From the NCBI GenBank assembly GCA_963556195.1, contig OY744516.1:34507986-34571985 (forward strand): DNA of 64,000 nt. Direction: 5' to 3'. The notes under the pieces were generated by a model. It was given only the letters and a program-made list of their open reading frames with translations. It was not told where the DNA came from and did not search any database. Made by a program: the position numbers and the translations under genes. The stretch is from Sepiola atlantica. Lineage: Eukaryota > Mollusca > Cephalopoda > Sepiida > Sepiolidae. Of the stretch, positions 44,889 to 47,150 are shown piece after piece. Numbering within the stretch: the stretch's first letter is position 1; the number at the start of each line of letters is the position of its first letter.

Positions 44889-47150
44889 ATCTTAAGTTTT
44901 ACTTTTTAAGTGTCTCAAATGCGTTTTCAATGTTGTATGCAAAGTTGAGTTTTGAACGTAAGAATATTAGTCAACATTAGGAATGCTGAGTTGCCGAGAT
45001 GTGAACTAAATGTTTGGGTAAATAAAATCAATATCTAGAGTAATTATGCCATGAACATCAATTAACTATTATCTTTTTCTGTCTATTCAGATTTCAAAAT
45101 TGATCCAAGAGAATCAACCCATCTACCGAGTGGACAGTGCCAGCACTGAACGACAATTAGAAAGGTTTGTGACTCCATTAATCTGTCTCAACCTATAAGA
45201 CCCATTAAAAAAAAATTGCAAGTTGACATTTTAAAAAACACAGTTCAAATTTCTATCATAAATAGTGAAATGATGATGTGTGCAATGCAAAGGGCAGGCT
45301 GGTTTCGTCACAATAAAAGGACAAAGTCTGCATGAACAGCAAAGTAAAATTAACTTATCATCATTATCATATTCAGTTTAACATCCTTTTACATGCTTGC
45401 ATGTGGTGGACGGCTTTAAGAAATTGACTTCCAAACTAATCTATCTCTGACCAGTTCTTTATTTATCCTTCTCTCAAGTCCATCCTTCTCACTTTCTCCC
45501 ATGTTTTCCTTGCCCTTCCCTCTGTCAACTGAACCTGCTACCTCAACTGTTCTAAATCTACTAACCCAAGAACTCTCATCGATTCTTTCAACGAGGCAAT
45601 GCCATCAAAGTCTCTTGTTCTGCACACCTCTCCCTATACTGTCCAGATTTAATCTTTCTCTGAGGTCATCAGATCTAAGCCTGTCTCACATTACATATAC
45701 ATCATTTCATTCTCATATCATTTCTCTCCATGCAACACATATCCTCAACCCTTGTCAGCTTTCACTTCAATACATCATCACACTGTGTACACATGCTTGA
45801 TAGACTCTTTCCTTGGTTGACAGTGATAGCGTTCTGCTAGTTAGTAATTGCAAATGAAGCGCTCTTTAGTCCTGGTAGGGTATGAACTAGAGATATTGTC
45901 TCAATAAAAACACTAGTCCCCATCACCTCACTGAGTTGACATCAGGAAGGGAATTCAGCCTATAAAAGTCTTGCCTCAGCTAAGGAAATGACTTCCAAAG
46001 AAAATCGGATAATGACAACGTTGTATAAGTCATGATTCCATAAGAATCTATAAATAAAATGACCAAACTTGTAACAACGTAGACAAAAATTTGGACTCAT
46101 TTATAAATTATTTTTAAAAAAACATGACCATCCTATTCTGCATGTGATATGATTTTATAACGCCATGTGACTTTAGCCATTACTTGCTTGATAATATATG
46201 CTTAATATTCATTTCCAATTTATTTTTAAATAAGTGTCTTTTATATTTTTAGGCAAAACGTTTTATTTATATTTCATTCATTGAGATTCAAAACAGACAG
46301 TAGCAACTTGTAAGGGACTTATCGAAATTCACTTTTAGTTATAAATTAAGTAAGTTTGTAAGTAAAAGTAAAAAAAAAAGTTTAAAATTTCAACACAACA
46401 ACAACAACAAAATTGAAATACGCTATGAAAGATAATACCTTCAAAATCACCATTATGTTTCAACAAATTACAACCATTCATGCATCCCGCTTTATATAAT
46501 AATAATAATCTGAAAGAAAATAAATACATTGACGCTTAAGCAAACAGTTGAACTCTGAAATAAAATTTGAATTATCCTCTGGCAACTAACCTGCATAATT
46601 TTCCTCTTTAAGAATATATATTTTTATAATATTCAAATTCAGTATAATTTGGATTATTCGAACTACTGTTCTCATCTTGAGTGTTATTCTCACAACGTTT
46701 CGGCCAATGTAACCTCCGACTTCTTGTCAAATTCGGGAATCTGCAACACTCAAGATGAGAACAGTAGCCCGAATAATCCAAATTATCAATCCTCATCCCA
46801 AAAATTCAGAAACATTATTATGTTTCTGAATTTTTGGGATGAGGATTGATAATTCAAATTTCTTTTCTTTAGCAAAGATTGGGTAAATTAAAAAGAAGAA
46901 AGCAAAATCCAAATCCCGTCTTTATTCTGCACCCATTTTGACTAATATAATAATAAAGTGTGTTTTCCATCCCTGAAGCAAATCTTAACTCTTTCATAGA
47001 ATGTTAGAAATAAGATATTACTTTTAGCTTTTCTTGTTTTCCAGATGCAATTTTTTAGTGAACAAGTTTTTGGAAGTTGATCTTGAAGCAGCAGATTTGC
47101 AGGCATTCCTAAATGATGTGGTCAAGGCCAACACTAAAGAATGGCAGTGA
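4653..47150 (+). CDS. MSH5: MutS homologue MSH5, C-terminal 390 residues in 12 exons
   Basis: MSH5 pairs with MSH4 as MutS-gamma, a nuclear meiotic clamp that stabilises recombination intermediates and promotes crossovers; it does not do mismatch repair. Twelve exons (4653-4733, 10339-10384, 15047-15088, 21434-21530, 23886-23975, 29815-29941, 36974-37126, 38867-38941, 41282-41425, 43484-43621, 45091-45164, 47045-47150) total 1173 nt: 390 codons and a TGA stop. All introns are GT-AG and all split codons close. Order and content match animal MSH5: end of the core/lever region, Walker A (PNASGKS), STFMLDINQ, Walker B (LVIVDEFGKGT), DGLALLAA, the switch histidine segment FVSTHFHS, then the helical C-terminus. 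MSH5 rather than MSH4 or MSH2 is indicated by the DEFGKGT motif and the HYKSAYTR and ELDC-LMAFAHAAR segments. The N-terminal half (human protein is about 830 residues) is not in the window. Oddity: the first Walker A glycine is serine. No premature stop is seen, so the gene looks functional. Confidence 0.95.
5105..5235 (+). repeat. Interspersed repeat, family E, copy 1
   Basis: Shares GAGAAG..AGAAAGCAAATAGCAAGTCAGAC and GGAAAGAAATC(T/C)TCCA with 18,866-18,975. It was tested as an MSH5 exon because of an FRFCHTVRR reading and rejected. Confidence 0.65.
5404..5475. repeat. (TA)n microsatellite
   Basis: Long TA run with a TATATGTA start. Similar tracts: 561-600, 5,755-5,807, 6,071-6,093, 11,872-11,923, 12,588-12,631, 44,250-44,291, 44,857-44,885. 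Confidence 0.98.
5604..5807 (+). mobile_element. tRNA-headed SINE with (TA)n tail
   Basis: Box A-like TGGTGTAATGAGTAGC (5,614) and box B-like GGGTTCTAATCC (5,655) at pol III promoter spacing, then a core with CTGATGA ... GAAAC (5,693-5,708) and a (TA)n tail (5,755-5,807). The tRNA part is too diverged to name an isotype, and no cloverleaf closes, so it is not a tRNA gene. Confidence 0.65.
5923..6061. mobile_element. Foldback element
   Basis: Arms of about 45 bp: GTTATGAAAATATATTTATG, GCAATTAAGC, ACAGAGGCTT on the left and the inverse on the right, with a ~50-bp centre containing CCTGACGATTCGCTACGGGG. No coding capacity. Confidence 0.8.
6118..6177. repeat. Short palindrome
   Basis: TTATAAAGTAGAAATTGATT / AATCAATCTTTACTTTATAA, nearly perfect 24-bp arms and a 10-bp loop. 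Sequence from here to 6,815 shows no other recognisable feature. Confidence 0.8.
6820..7095. mobile_element. Foldback MITE of about 270 bp
   Basis: Left arm GGCGATTTA..TAG..TTTC..AGCCAAAATGGC..CAATGAA, then TCTGCTAATTTC and GTGTAAGTAAACCCA; the right arm repeats these in inverse order (TGGGTTTACTTAC, GAAATTAGCAGA, TTCATTGTC, AAATCGCC). Arms of about 130 bp meet around 6,955. Non-coding. Confidence 0.85.
7340..7520 (+). repeat. Body fragment shared with the U2-headed SINE group
   Basis: CCTAGGAGGTCATCC, CCTGAGGC(A/G)CCCTCACTT and GAATGCCGAGGGGAG recur in order at 62,315-62,510. CCTGAGGCGCC also occurs in the full SINE at 34,701. The U2 head is absent here. Confidence 0.55.
7625..8010 (+). repeat. 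Interspersed repeat, family C, copy 2
   Basis: Collinear with 3,596-4,010, including a near-identical block ATTTGTTGACATTGG...GACGACCATGTTGTAGTCTG. No shared open frame. Confidence 0.75.
8205..9425 (+). pseudogene. Non-LTR retrotransposon (jockey/CR1-like LINE-A), 5'-truncated RT
   Basis: A reverse transcriptase fragment that copies its own RNA at a nicked target. An uninterrupted frame (8,277-9,026, 249 residues) shows LALDISKAFDKVRHKGLL, GLPQGSIFGPLLFLIFINSL and the catalytic FADD box (DIFADDTTLY), then the thumb and EYCCHIWAGAP. After 9,026 the C-terminal part continues with stops and frame changes (RRNVASLCMFYKY type), ending in a T/A-rich tail near 9,425. The N-terminal endonuclease and first RT motifs are missing, so this copy was 5'-truncated on insertion. 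Related copies: 34,170-35,240 and 51,420-53,470. Family assignment rests on RT motif style only. Confidence 0.88.
9440..10330. other. Intron sequence, no feature seen
   Basis: AT-rich DNA between LINE-A and MSH5 exon w2, with short A and T runs. The frame at 9,924-10,130 has no recognisable motif. Confidence 0.5.
10339..10384 (+). CDS. MSH5: MSH5 exon w2 (46-nt microexon)
   Basis: Fifteen codons plus one base: FLSNNMVHYKSAYTR, ending with A, which joins AA of the next exon as lysine. The acceptor is TTATTCAG at 10331-10338 and the donor is GTAAGT at 10385. It aligns without gaps to the animal MSH5 stretch FLSxxxxHYRSARTK and supplies exactly the missing residues between exons w1 and w3. It is too short for ORF-based gene finding. 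It lies about 90 bp upstream of an inverted-repeat element. Confidence 0.9.
10470..11270. repeat. Inverted pair of one ~135-bp repeat, 510-bp spacer
   Basis: 10,480-10,615 and 11,138-11,268 are inverse copies: ATGGCCACCACAAAATACAT versus ATGTATTTTGTGGTAGCCAT, continuing through CCTCGGGGCATGCAAAAT / ATTCTCCATACTTTGAGG-type blocks to TTTGTAAAACAATACATTTT. Either a foldback transposon or two opposed insertions. The spacer is non-coding. Confidence 0.75.
11271..11871. other. Intron sequence, decayed repeat tail near its end
   Basis: AT-rich. The end (11,800-11,870) has CTGAGGAAGTCTTTTGATAA, a decayed version of the tail at 21,305. Nothing else recognised. Confidence 0.5.
11924..12585 (-). mobile_element. 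Retrotransposon fragment between two (TA)n tracts
   Basis: Bounded by (TA)n at 11,872-11,923 and 12,588-12,631. On the minus strand a 78-residue frame (12,301-12,065) reads KYWQAGIQDKKGPSTRS ... NLPASGNGAPANTEV ... GPGPLSPSNTATKKKK, a low-complexity basic segment like the N-terminal leader of a LINE protein. I cannot name the family. Its position head-to-tail with the minus-strand LINE at 12,640-14,403 suggests it is the 5' part of a related element. Confidence 0.45.
12640..14403 (-). pseudogene. Non-LTR retrotransposon with restriction-like endonuclease, 5'-truncated
   Basis: Read on the minus strand: NHRLFIDDLKLYASS (RT catalytic box, 14,300-14,255), KFGLDICAKCSF, a thumb segment, then LYLPRGTGGMGL (13,785), then the zinc knuckle CRFCHTEVESVSHLTSSC (13,290-13,235), then KPDIVIWDKREKVATLVEVS (13,035-12,975). 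A CCHC motif followed by PD...E/V-x-V is the layout of LINEs whose nuclease is C-terminal and restriction-like (R2/R4/NeSL groups), unlike jockey or CR1. Frame changes near 13,930 and 13,400 and a stop at 13,952 kill it. The 3' end meets (TA)n at 12,588-12,631; the 5' side, past ~140 bp of AT-rich sequence, is near another TA/TG tract (14,538-14,563). Confidence 0.82.
14580..14905 (+). repeat. Tandem duplication, period about 190 bp
   Basis: ATGTTATGTATTAA(G/A)CTG, GATGCTATTGTTTGCACAG and TAATATTACTAAACAA occur at ~14,591-14,656 and again at ~14,783-14,859, each followed by a CAGTCCG(C/T)..GGCTG-like block. Non-coding. Preceded by a (TA)(TG) tract at 14,538-14,563. Confidence 0.75.
15047..15088 (+). 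CDS. MSH5: MSH5 exon w3 (42-nt microexon)
   Basis: Encodes LDRILGDTQCDIT with split codons at both ends (AA at the start, G at the end). The acceptor is TTTCAG ending at 15046 and the donor GTATTC at 15089. It matches MSH5 LDxLLGDxxCEI. Phase 1 at both borders agrees with its neighbours. Confidence 0.92.
15575..16290. mobile_element. Foldback transposon, ~710 bp, arms ~230 bp
   Basis: Left end GCATAACAGGTAGGAACGCT, then GGCTTCCGGTGGA, AGTGTCTACGG, and repeated AATATTAATTTCAGACTTTT-like units; the right half is the inverse (16,020-16,270), back to ACCTGTTATGCCC. The loop (~15,810-16,015) is A/T-rich with GGTTAGGGTTTACGGCTAAG. No transposase frame. Confidence 0.88.
16290..17150. other. Intron 3 sequence, no feature seen
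   Basis: AT-rich; AGTTATCTCCCTT blocks (16,445 and 16,853) are a common short motif in this window (also 9,520, 54,679, 55,256 and 56,468). No coding signal. Confidence 0.5.
17160..17410. other. CpG-dense patch
   Basis: About 20 CpG in 250 bp (CGTCGC, CTCGCG, CACGCGTC, ACGCGTCC, CGTCGAC) within AT-rich intron DNA, with an inverted pair TTGGCCAAAGG..TTTCGGCCAA and a poly-C run (~17,370). No frame or promoter element is convincing. Confidence 0.5.
17411..18860. other. Intron 3 sequence, no gene seen
   Basis: AT-rich, with a slightly GC-richer patch at 17,745-17,960 and a poly-C run at 18,733-18,744. No repeat match inside the window. Confidence 0.5.
18866..19560. repeat. Family E copy 2 followed by a foldback
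   Basis: 18,866-18,975 matches family E at 5,105. Then 18,990-19,072 (GGTACTCTTATAGATTACGC, CATGTTTCTGTGACTTTGC, AACGTTCGGGCAGG) is repeated inverted at 19,470-19,545 (CCTGCCCAAACGTTGATGAC, GCAAAGTCACGGAAACATGA). Arms ~78 bp, spacer ~400 bp with T-rich sequence. Both arms keep CRE-like TGACGCAA/TGATGCGTCA sequence. Confidence 0.75.
19875..20165 (+). pseudogene. LINE reverse transcriptase, N-terminal RT fragment
   Basis: With one frame change the sequence reads GNKRPALDVLHPKIFQAL ... LFNLSLQTGNIREDWRIATI ... FKNDDRADSVNYSG. This is the start of a non-LTR RT domain (PGPDGIHPRIL ... FKKGDRxDPxNYRPIS in the family), cut off just before the NYRPIS box. Stops and frame changes: dead. Confidence 0.75.
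20166..20910. repeat. Inverted repeat, ~88-bp arms, flanking Penelope-like coding remnant
   Basis: 20,166-20,256 (GAGTATGAAAGAAGTAGTCG, GGGGAGATTTTGTTGTGGTC, AGGTGTGAAATTTTTGGAG) returns inverted at 20,820-20,908. The right arm lies in the 3' UTR-like part of the element at 20,280-21,350, so the left arm is an inverted copy of its own 3' region. Confidence 0.8.
20285..21345 (+). pseudogene. Penelope-like retroelement, C-terminal ORF and 3' region
   Basis: The frame from 20,282 gives KAR-stop-RLLETALITASNTIRQRNV then FYNLSPRNKQ and continues to a stop at 20,490. An R-R-x-L-(L/I)-E-x-A-x-I segment close to the C-terminus is typical of the GIY-YIG nuclease end of Penelope-like elements. The in-frame TGA and missing RT make it inactive. 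A ~800-bp C-rich 3' region follows and ends with CCTGAGGAAGTC ... GACGAAACGTTGATG at 21,304-21,340. Assignment is from this short segment and its tail, so it is moderate. Confidence 0.5.
21300..21341 (+). ncRNA. Hammerhead-ribozyme-like motif (best copy)
   Basis: TCATC pairs with GATGA (outer stem, 21,300-21,304 and 21,337-21,341). Between them are CTGAGGA (21,305-21,311), one A, hairpin GTCTT-ACAATA-AAGAC (21,313-21,328), GAAA (21,329-21,332) and CGTT. CUGANGA, stem II, GAAA is the hammerhead core order for a type I ribozyme with almost no stem III. Departure from the canon: one extra nucleotide before stem II. Activity is not shown. Confidence 0.35.
21434..21530 (+). CDS. MSH5: MSH5 exon w4
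   Basis: 97 nt, phase 1 to phase 2, encoding DHETTIMHRLQDTVLEYSAV and on to HTAELD, with a cysteine split across the next intron. The acceptor is ACTTCTCAG (ends 21433) and the donor GTAAGT (21531). It corresponds to the helical core segment of type DQETLLMYQLQ in MSH5. The exon sits about 90 bp after the Penelope-like tail at 21,300-21,341. Confidence 0.95.
21531..22029. other. Intron 4 sequence, no feature seen
   Basis: AT-rich DNA between exon w4 and the U2-headed SINE. Confidence 0.5.
22030..22425 (-). mobile_element. U2 snRNA-headed SINE, copy 2
   Basis: On the minus strand the 5' end reads TTGGCTAAGATCAAAGTGTA, then GTATCTGTTC, the 5' domain of U2 snRNA, followed by GATACTGCACCCCATAGACT, GGTCCACCCTTCCAGGC, a stretch rich in GGGGAGGAGTAAG, and the end GGAGTAAATCAATACTC. 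Collinear with 34,701-35,052 over its whole length. Not a U2 gene: everything after the first ~45 nt is unrelated to U2. Confidence 0.85.
23080..23150 (-). repeat. U2-head fragment
   Basis: Minus strand: AGCTAGG(A)n AGTTTAGTATCTGTTCTGAT, a mutated short copy of the U2 SINE head. The surrounding 22,430-23,885 has no other recognised feature; the 118-residue minus frame at 23,314-23,670 matches nothing I know. Confidence 0.5.
23886..23975 (+). CDS. MSH5: MSH5 exon w5
   Basis: 90 nt, phase 2 at both ends. Encodes LMAFAHAAREFSYVQPILNE and on to IEIKNG, with arginine split across the next intron. The acceptor is ATTTTCAG (ends 23885) and the donor GTTCGT (23976), a weak GT donor. It matches MSH5 LLALASAARDYGY...IQNGR, the link from the lever helices into the ATPase domain. 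Confidence 0.95.
24440..25290 (+). pseudogene. LINE C-terminus and related 3' sequence
   Basis: 24,960-25,160 reads, with frame changes, KWKTKADEKHSRRKERKK then FGNCGGDCKARIGLLSHRLS, the terminal zinc-finger-like CxxC...RIGLxSH end of an ORF2 protein known from metazoan LINEs, followed by a 3' UTR with GACCGACGAAGGCCTACTAC. 24,440-24,860 is AT-rich with CR1/L2-like 3' UTR phrases (GAAATTTTTCATGG, CCAAATTTGGTGACAATTGG). Whether both parts are one element is unclear. Confidence 0.55.
25880..26274. mobile_element. hAT-type MITE with 8-bp target duplication
   Basis: Element 25,888-26,266 starts CAGTAGTTCACAAACAGTGC and ends with the inverse, GAGAACCACTG. Flanking 8-mers GTCTAGGG (25,880-25,887) and GTCTAGAG (26,267-26,274) differ at one base. 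CAGTGGTTCTCAAAC ends and 8-bp duplications are the hallmark of hAT/Charlie-like elements. 379 bp, no transposase. Confidence 0.9.
26815..27080 (-). repeat. Interspersed repeat, family C, copy 3
   Basis: Inverse of the family C body: GGGGCTTCCCATCTGTGGAA, CACAATACTGCGGG and CTTATCCTCGAGTG correspond to blocks in 30,600-30,830. No gene. Confidence 0.7.
27205..27430 (-). pseudogene. LINE 3' end, family L1x, with (ATG)n tail
   Basis: (CAT)n at 27,210-27,239 is the inverse of the family's (ATG)n 3' end, followed by inverse GTTTAACATCAG, TTGGACAGCTCTTAG and AAATTGACTTCCAAACTAAC. 5'-truncated to ~220 bp. Confidence 0.75.
27974..28135. mobile_element. Short TIR element (CAGGGTTGCAGAGTCGG)
   Basis: The left end CAGGGTTGCAGAGTCGGATA and right end TCCAAAACCTCCAACTCTGC are imperfect inverses; the interior has ACTACGACTCTTAG. 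Resembles a widespread class of small non-autonomous DNA elements with AGTCGGA-type ends. Confidence 0.5.
28375..28860. repeat. Two successive tandem duplications
   Basis: (1) 28,390-28,455 and 28,528-28,593: GGT(A/C)TT(T/C)CTxxG..TTAG/TTGGT..CAATAAGCC.CCC, about 138 bp apart, ~70% alike. (2) 28,655-28,770 and 28,775-28,860: GTGTCAG, GAGCTTATGA, TGATGTTTCTTGCA and TTTTGTTCxTTGGTT repeat. A poly-T/poly-G run (28,680-28,703) separates them. Confidence 0.6.
28861..29814. other. Intron 5 sequence, no gene seen
   Basis: Frame 29,354-29,581 (75 residues) has no known motif and is not flanked by plausible splice sites matching MSH5 phase. Confidence 0.5.
29815..29941 (+). CDS. MSH5: MSH5 exon w6, Walker A loop
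   Basis: 127 nt, phase 2 to phase 0, from HPLQEIVCNPFVPNDT to SGKSVYLKQ. It carries the P-loop that binds ATP phosphates. The loop reads T-S-P-N-A-S-G-K-S: the serine codon AGT at 29903-29905 stands where the family has glycine; the GKS lysine and serine are intact. The acceptor is CCCAACAG (ends 29814) and the donor GTAAAC (29942). Confidence 0.96.
30050..30330 (+). mobile_element. tRNA-headed SINE with CTGAAGA...GAAACGTT core
   Basis: Box B-like AAGGTTCAATCCTC at 30,078, then CCTGAAGAAGGTCAAAGG, TTACATTGGCAGAAACGTTA and TGAGAATAA at 30,238-30,284. The last ~45 bases recur, inverted, at 46,690-46,735. Head too decayed for an isotype. Confidence 0.55.
30525..30850 (-). repeat. Interspersed repeat, family C, copy 4
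   Basis: Inverse of family C: CTCAAGGGTAAGGGTTAATG, TATGAGAGGATTGAGAACGA, and the end block ACGAGTTCTTGTTGTGAAT. Best preserved inverted copy. Confidence 0.75.
30851..31864. other. Intron 6 sequence, no gene seen
   Basis: No recognised repeat or frame. The 78-residue minus frame at 31,085-31,321 is unrecognised. Confidence 0.5.
31865..31990 (-). repeat. SINE-like fragment (TCTCGAGAGACAATGG)
   Basis: Minus strand holds GGCCTACTTCTGTCTCGAGA, GACAATGGATACCATC and GTAGTACTACTACAAAT. The TACTACTACAA block also occurs in the 3' tail near 25,270, suggesting a shared LINE/SINE tail. Confidence 0.45.
31991..34165. other. Intron 6 sequence; GC-richer unknown block at 32,900-33,600
   Basis: 32,900-33,600 is less AT-rich, with GATATAAAACC (33,498) and no long frame; it could be a solo LTR, but termini were not found. 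33,722-33,988 (minus frame, 88 residues) is unrecognised. At ~32,647 an inverse CTTGAAGAAGGCCGAAGCG is a decayed SINE tail motif. Confidence 0.4.
34170..35240 (+). pseudogene. LINE-A copy 2, 3' half, interrupted by a U2 SINE
   Basis: TKLLSFNNYKxP-type sequence, MNWNKYIEDIAKAAARKVGS, LYHARKLLTPASILYLYKAT and EHCCHILAGAPS match 8,700-9,010 closely. The frame continues to 34,700, is broken by the SINE (34,701-35,052), and resumes with CTTCTTTCCCTGAGCTGC. A deletion of about 45 bp removes the RVSNLIGLS region around 34,510. Confidence 0.88.
34701..35052 (+). mobile_element. U2 snRNA-headed SINE, copy 1 (full length)
   Basis: Starts ATCTTTCTTT then GGCCTTTTGGCTAAGATCAA, AGTGTAGTATCTGT: U2 snRNA positions 1 to ~43, with five changes in the first ten bases and one inserted A. 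Body: GATACTGCACCCCATAGACT, GGTCCACCCTTCCAGGCTTC, GAGGCGCCCCTACCGGG, CCTTGTGCCTAACTCCTGGA; end GGAGTAAATCAATACTC. The host LINE-A continues on both sides. Compared with the other LINE copies about 8 bp of target are missing and no clear target duplication is seen. Confidence 0.88.
35547..35662. mobile_element. Palindromic MITE-like element, copy 2
   Basis: Arms read GGT(A/G)(C/T)TTTCACAGATTAGGA, then AACACTA(A/T)CTTT; centre CTAACCCTAATTCTCACCCT. Same plan as 3,480-3,594, but a six-base block in both arms differs (CACAGA here, GTTACA there). Confidence 0.8.
35730..36000 (-). repeat. Interspersed repeat, family C, copy 5
   Basis: Inverse of family C (GCAAGAACTCG end, CTTATCCTCAATAAGTGG end, AATGTTAGTACTCCCATAGC shared with 26,960). 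Confidence 0.65.
36310..36545. mobile_element. Nested palindrome / foldback
   Basis: Perfect inner palindrome ATCCGCTCAAATGATTT-CGC-inverse (36,419-36,455) inside longer imperfect arms reaching CATGTTCATAAAAT on the left and ATTTTATGAACGTGAC on the right. The outer sequence TTTTATGAACGTGA also occurs at 36,317, giving a small extra hairpin. Confidence 0.75.
36700..36820 (-). repeat. 5S rRNA-derived SINE fragment, copy A
   Basis: Minus strand: ACACCGGTTCTCATTAGATC, ACTGAAGTTAAGTGACGTGG, AGCCTGACCAGTACCAGATG, GGTGACCATTTGAGAATGC. This follows animal 5S rRNA from about base 23 to its end (CACCGAAGTTAAGCAACGT ... GATGGGTGACC), including boxes A and C of the internal promoter. Diverged and lacking the 5S 5' end, so not a 5S gene. 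Two more copies are at 60,685 and 61,228, same strand. Confidence 0.8.
36974..37126 (+). CDS. MSH5: MSH5 exon w7
   Basis: 153 nt, 51 codons, phase 0 at both ends, from VALIVYMACIGSFIPAE to STFMLDINQ. GSF(V/I)PA and STFM are MutS-family ATPase signatures; the latter corresponds to the signature/Q-loop region contacting nucleotide and partner. The acceptor is GAGTGCAG (ends 36973) and the donor GTAAGG (37127). It follows a 5S-derived SINE fragment by about 150 bp. Confidence 0.97.
37200..37460 (+). repeat. LINE 3' UTR-like fragment
   Basis: GAAATCTATTCAGTAGTTTC, TTAATTTATGGTGGACAAAC and AAGCAAACATTTTATTTGTA resemble the common CR1/L2/Daphne-type 3' end ending in (ACAAACAA)n-like sequence. No coding part. 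Confidence 0.5.
37726..38240 (+). promoter_or_regulatory. Promoter-like or solo-LTR-like segment
   Basis: Contains GATTGGACAAA (37,743), AACCAATCATAG (37,777), then ACTATAAAAACCC (37,823): two CCAAT-type boxes in opposed orientation and a TATA box ~40 bp downstream, in the spacing of a pol II core promoter. No frame follows. It lies inside MSH5 intron 7. It starts TGTTATATATCGA, which could be an LTR end, but the 3' end was not found. Confidence 0.4.
38244..38645 (+). repeat. Interspersed repeat, family B, full copy
   Basis: TTAGCAGGGCTACCCGGCG, TTGCCCGGGGCAAAAATGTA, AATCAGAGTTACTTCCCTTT, TATTATTCACCTGGGGCAAC and CCCTTTATATAATAGAAG, in the same order as 1,890-2,290. Confidence 0.8.
38867..38941 (+). 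CDS. MSH5: MSH5 exon w8, Walker B
   Basis: 75 nt, 25 codons, from MSDALRNATSRSL to DEFGKGTET, phase 0 at both ends. It holds the Walker B strand LVIVDE with the Mg/water-activating aspartate-glutamate pair and the GKGT D-loop region. The acceptor is TTATAAAG (ends 38866), less pyrimidine-rich than the others; the donor is GTAAGT (38942). Confidence 0.96.
38942..40390. other. Intron 8 sequence with a family B fragment
   Basis: 39,470-39,660 has TTTGCCCCGGGCAAAAGC and C/T-rich blocks of family B. The rest is AT-rich with short unrecognised frames. Confidence 0.5.
40395..41007 (+). pseudogene. LINE 3' end, family L1x, longest plus copy, (ATG)n tail
   Basis: Composite reading frames give FCYLGDTI, then SEWSKFREFLPLLTSKMLPL and LTKCSVYQACVCSVMMYGSET, then (another frame) DRLRSDDLRRRLNLNSKGRC, RLQWYGHVERMNKSSWVSRC. 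This is the post-RT C-terminal region of a non-LTR element. It ends CATGTAAAACGGACGTTAAA then (ATG)n, the short-repeat 3' end seen in RTE-type LINEs. Several frame changes. Confidence 0.82.
41282..41425 (+). CDS. MSH5: MSH5 exon w9, switch histidine
   Basis: 144 nt, 48 codons, phase 0 at both ends, from VDGLALLAASLRHWIEM to SNIISYQ. It has the conserved DGLALLAA helix and FVSTHFHSV, with the histidines of the ATPase switch. The acceptor is TTTCCGGCTAG (ends 41281) and the donor GTAAGT (41426). Confidence 0.97.
41470..41715 (+). repeat. Interspersed repeat, family D, copy 2
   Basis: GTGAAGCAAGGGTTGTGTAA, TTCACCTGAGTCAGCATTG and ACAATGCTAGGATAAGCAGA parallel 4,368-4,495. Confidence 0.65.
42235..43330 (+). 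pseudogene. Non-LTR retrotransposon LINE-B, 3' half
   Basis: The frame 42,288-42,863 begins in the RT: ERFIYADDLCVTFQ holds the YADD catalytic box, followed by YLGITLDRTLSFREYV and CYSSAEYARPVLDRS, LNNTCRLIIGCLKS, LHLLTGIAP. A stop at 42,861 interrupts the C-terminal part, which continues to a terminal knuckle ICKCGEEGHTMQHCLVC (43,170-43,220) and ends at 43,310. This is a different family from LINE-A (YADD, different thumb) and resembles CR1/I-group elements of marine invertebrates. 5'-truncated. Confidence 0.85.
43484..43621 (+). CDS. MSH5: MSH5 exon w10
   Basis: 138 nt, 46 codons, phase 0 at both ends, from TMDTMHNGEELVFLFQLSKG to AGLPPEIVKRGVE. It is the MutS C-terminal module: the strand before the G-x-A-x-S-x-A helix and the AGLP turn that shapes the dimer interface. 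The acceptor is TTTTTTAACAG (ends 43483) and the donor GTAAGA (43622). Confidence 0.97.
43622..44390. other. Intron 10 sequence
   Basis: AT-rich, with (ACAACA)n at 43,741-43,756 and (TA)n at 44,250-44,291; no gene. Confidence 0.5.
44391..44420 (+). ncRNA. Hammerhead-like motif, second-best copy
   Basis: CTGAAGA (44,391-44,397), T, stem GTTC / GAAC (44,399-44,402 and 44,411-44,414) with an 8-base loop, GAAA (44,415-44,418), C. Same order and same single extra nucleotide as 21,300-21,341. No outer stem is obvious. Confidence 0.3.
44675..44885 (+). mobile_element. tRNA-headed SINE with (TA)n tail
   Basis: GTCGCGGCCGAGGGGTAAGA (box A-like) and GATTACGAGTTCTCCGACC (degenerate box B region), then CTGAAGATTGCGTAAGTATG and AAACATCGA (44,771-44,799), ending in (TA)n at 44,857-44,885. 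Structure as at 5,604. Confidence 0.5.
45091..45164 (+). CDS. MSH5: MSH5 exon w11
   Basis: 74 nt, phase 0 to phase 2, encoding ISKLIQENQPIYRVDSASTE and on to RQLE plus AG of a split arginine. The acceptor is GTCTATTCAG (ends 45090) and the donor GTTTGT (45165). It fits the C-terminal helix after AGLP in MSH5 (VSDLIRSGKPI type). Confidence 0.93.
45356..45835 (-). pseudogene. LINE 3' end, family L1x
   Basis: Inverse of the family tail (CAGTTTAACATCCTTTTACA, GACGGCTTTAAGAAATTGAC) through the region encoding SWVSRC / RSDDLR / MRMI. Ends at ~45,835 in the TKGRVYQ region. Broken by frame changes. Confidence 0.8.
45836..46010 (-). mobile_element. SINE fragment with cephalopod-type tail
   Basis: Minus strand: CTAGTTCATACCCTACCAGG resembles a decayed box B and tRNA 3' end; GGCTGAATTCCCTTCCTGAT, GTCAACTC resembles the GCCGGATGCCCTTCCTGxCGCCAAC tail of known octopus/squid tRNA SINEs. 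Confidence 0.5.
46011..46600. other. Intron 11 sequence, no feature seen
   Basis: AT-rich, with CAACAACAACAA at 46,393. No gene. Confidence 0.5.
46640..46858. repeat. Two adjoining palindromes
   Basis: 46,642-46,685 (TTTGGATTATTCGAACTACT, GTTCTCATCTTGAGTGTT) is inverse to 46,746-46,788. The loop carries inverse AACGTTTCGGCCAATGTAAC, the SINE core of 30,250. Immediately after, 46,784-46,853 is a near-perfect 34-bp-arm palindrome (AATCCTCATCCCAAAAATTC / inverse). Confidence 0.88.
47045..47150 (+). CDS. MSH5: MSH5 exon w12 with stop codon
   Basis: 106 nt: completes the split arginine, then CNFLVNKFLEVDLEAADLQA and on to NTKEWQ, with TGA at 47148-47150. It resembles the MSH5 C-terminus (CQTLVDKFMKLDLEDPNL type). 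The acceptor is TTTCCAG (ends 47044). The open frame and the poly(A) signal downstream make it the terminal exon. Confidence 0.93.
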
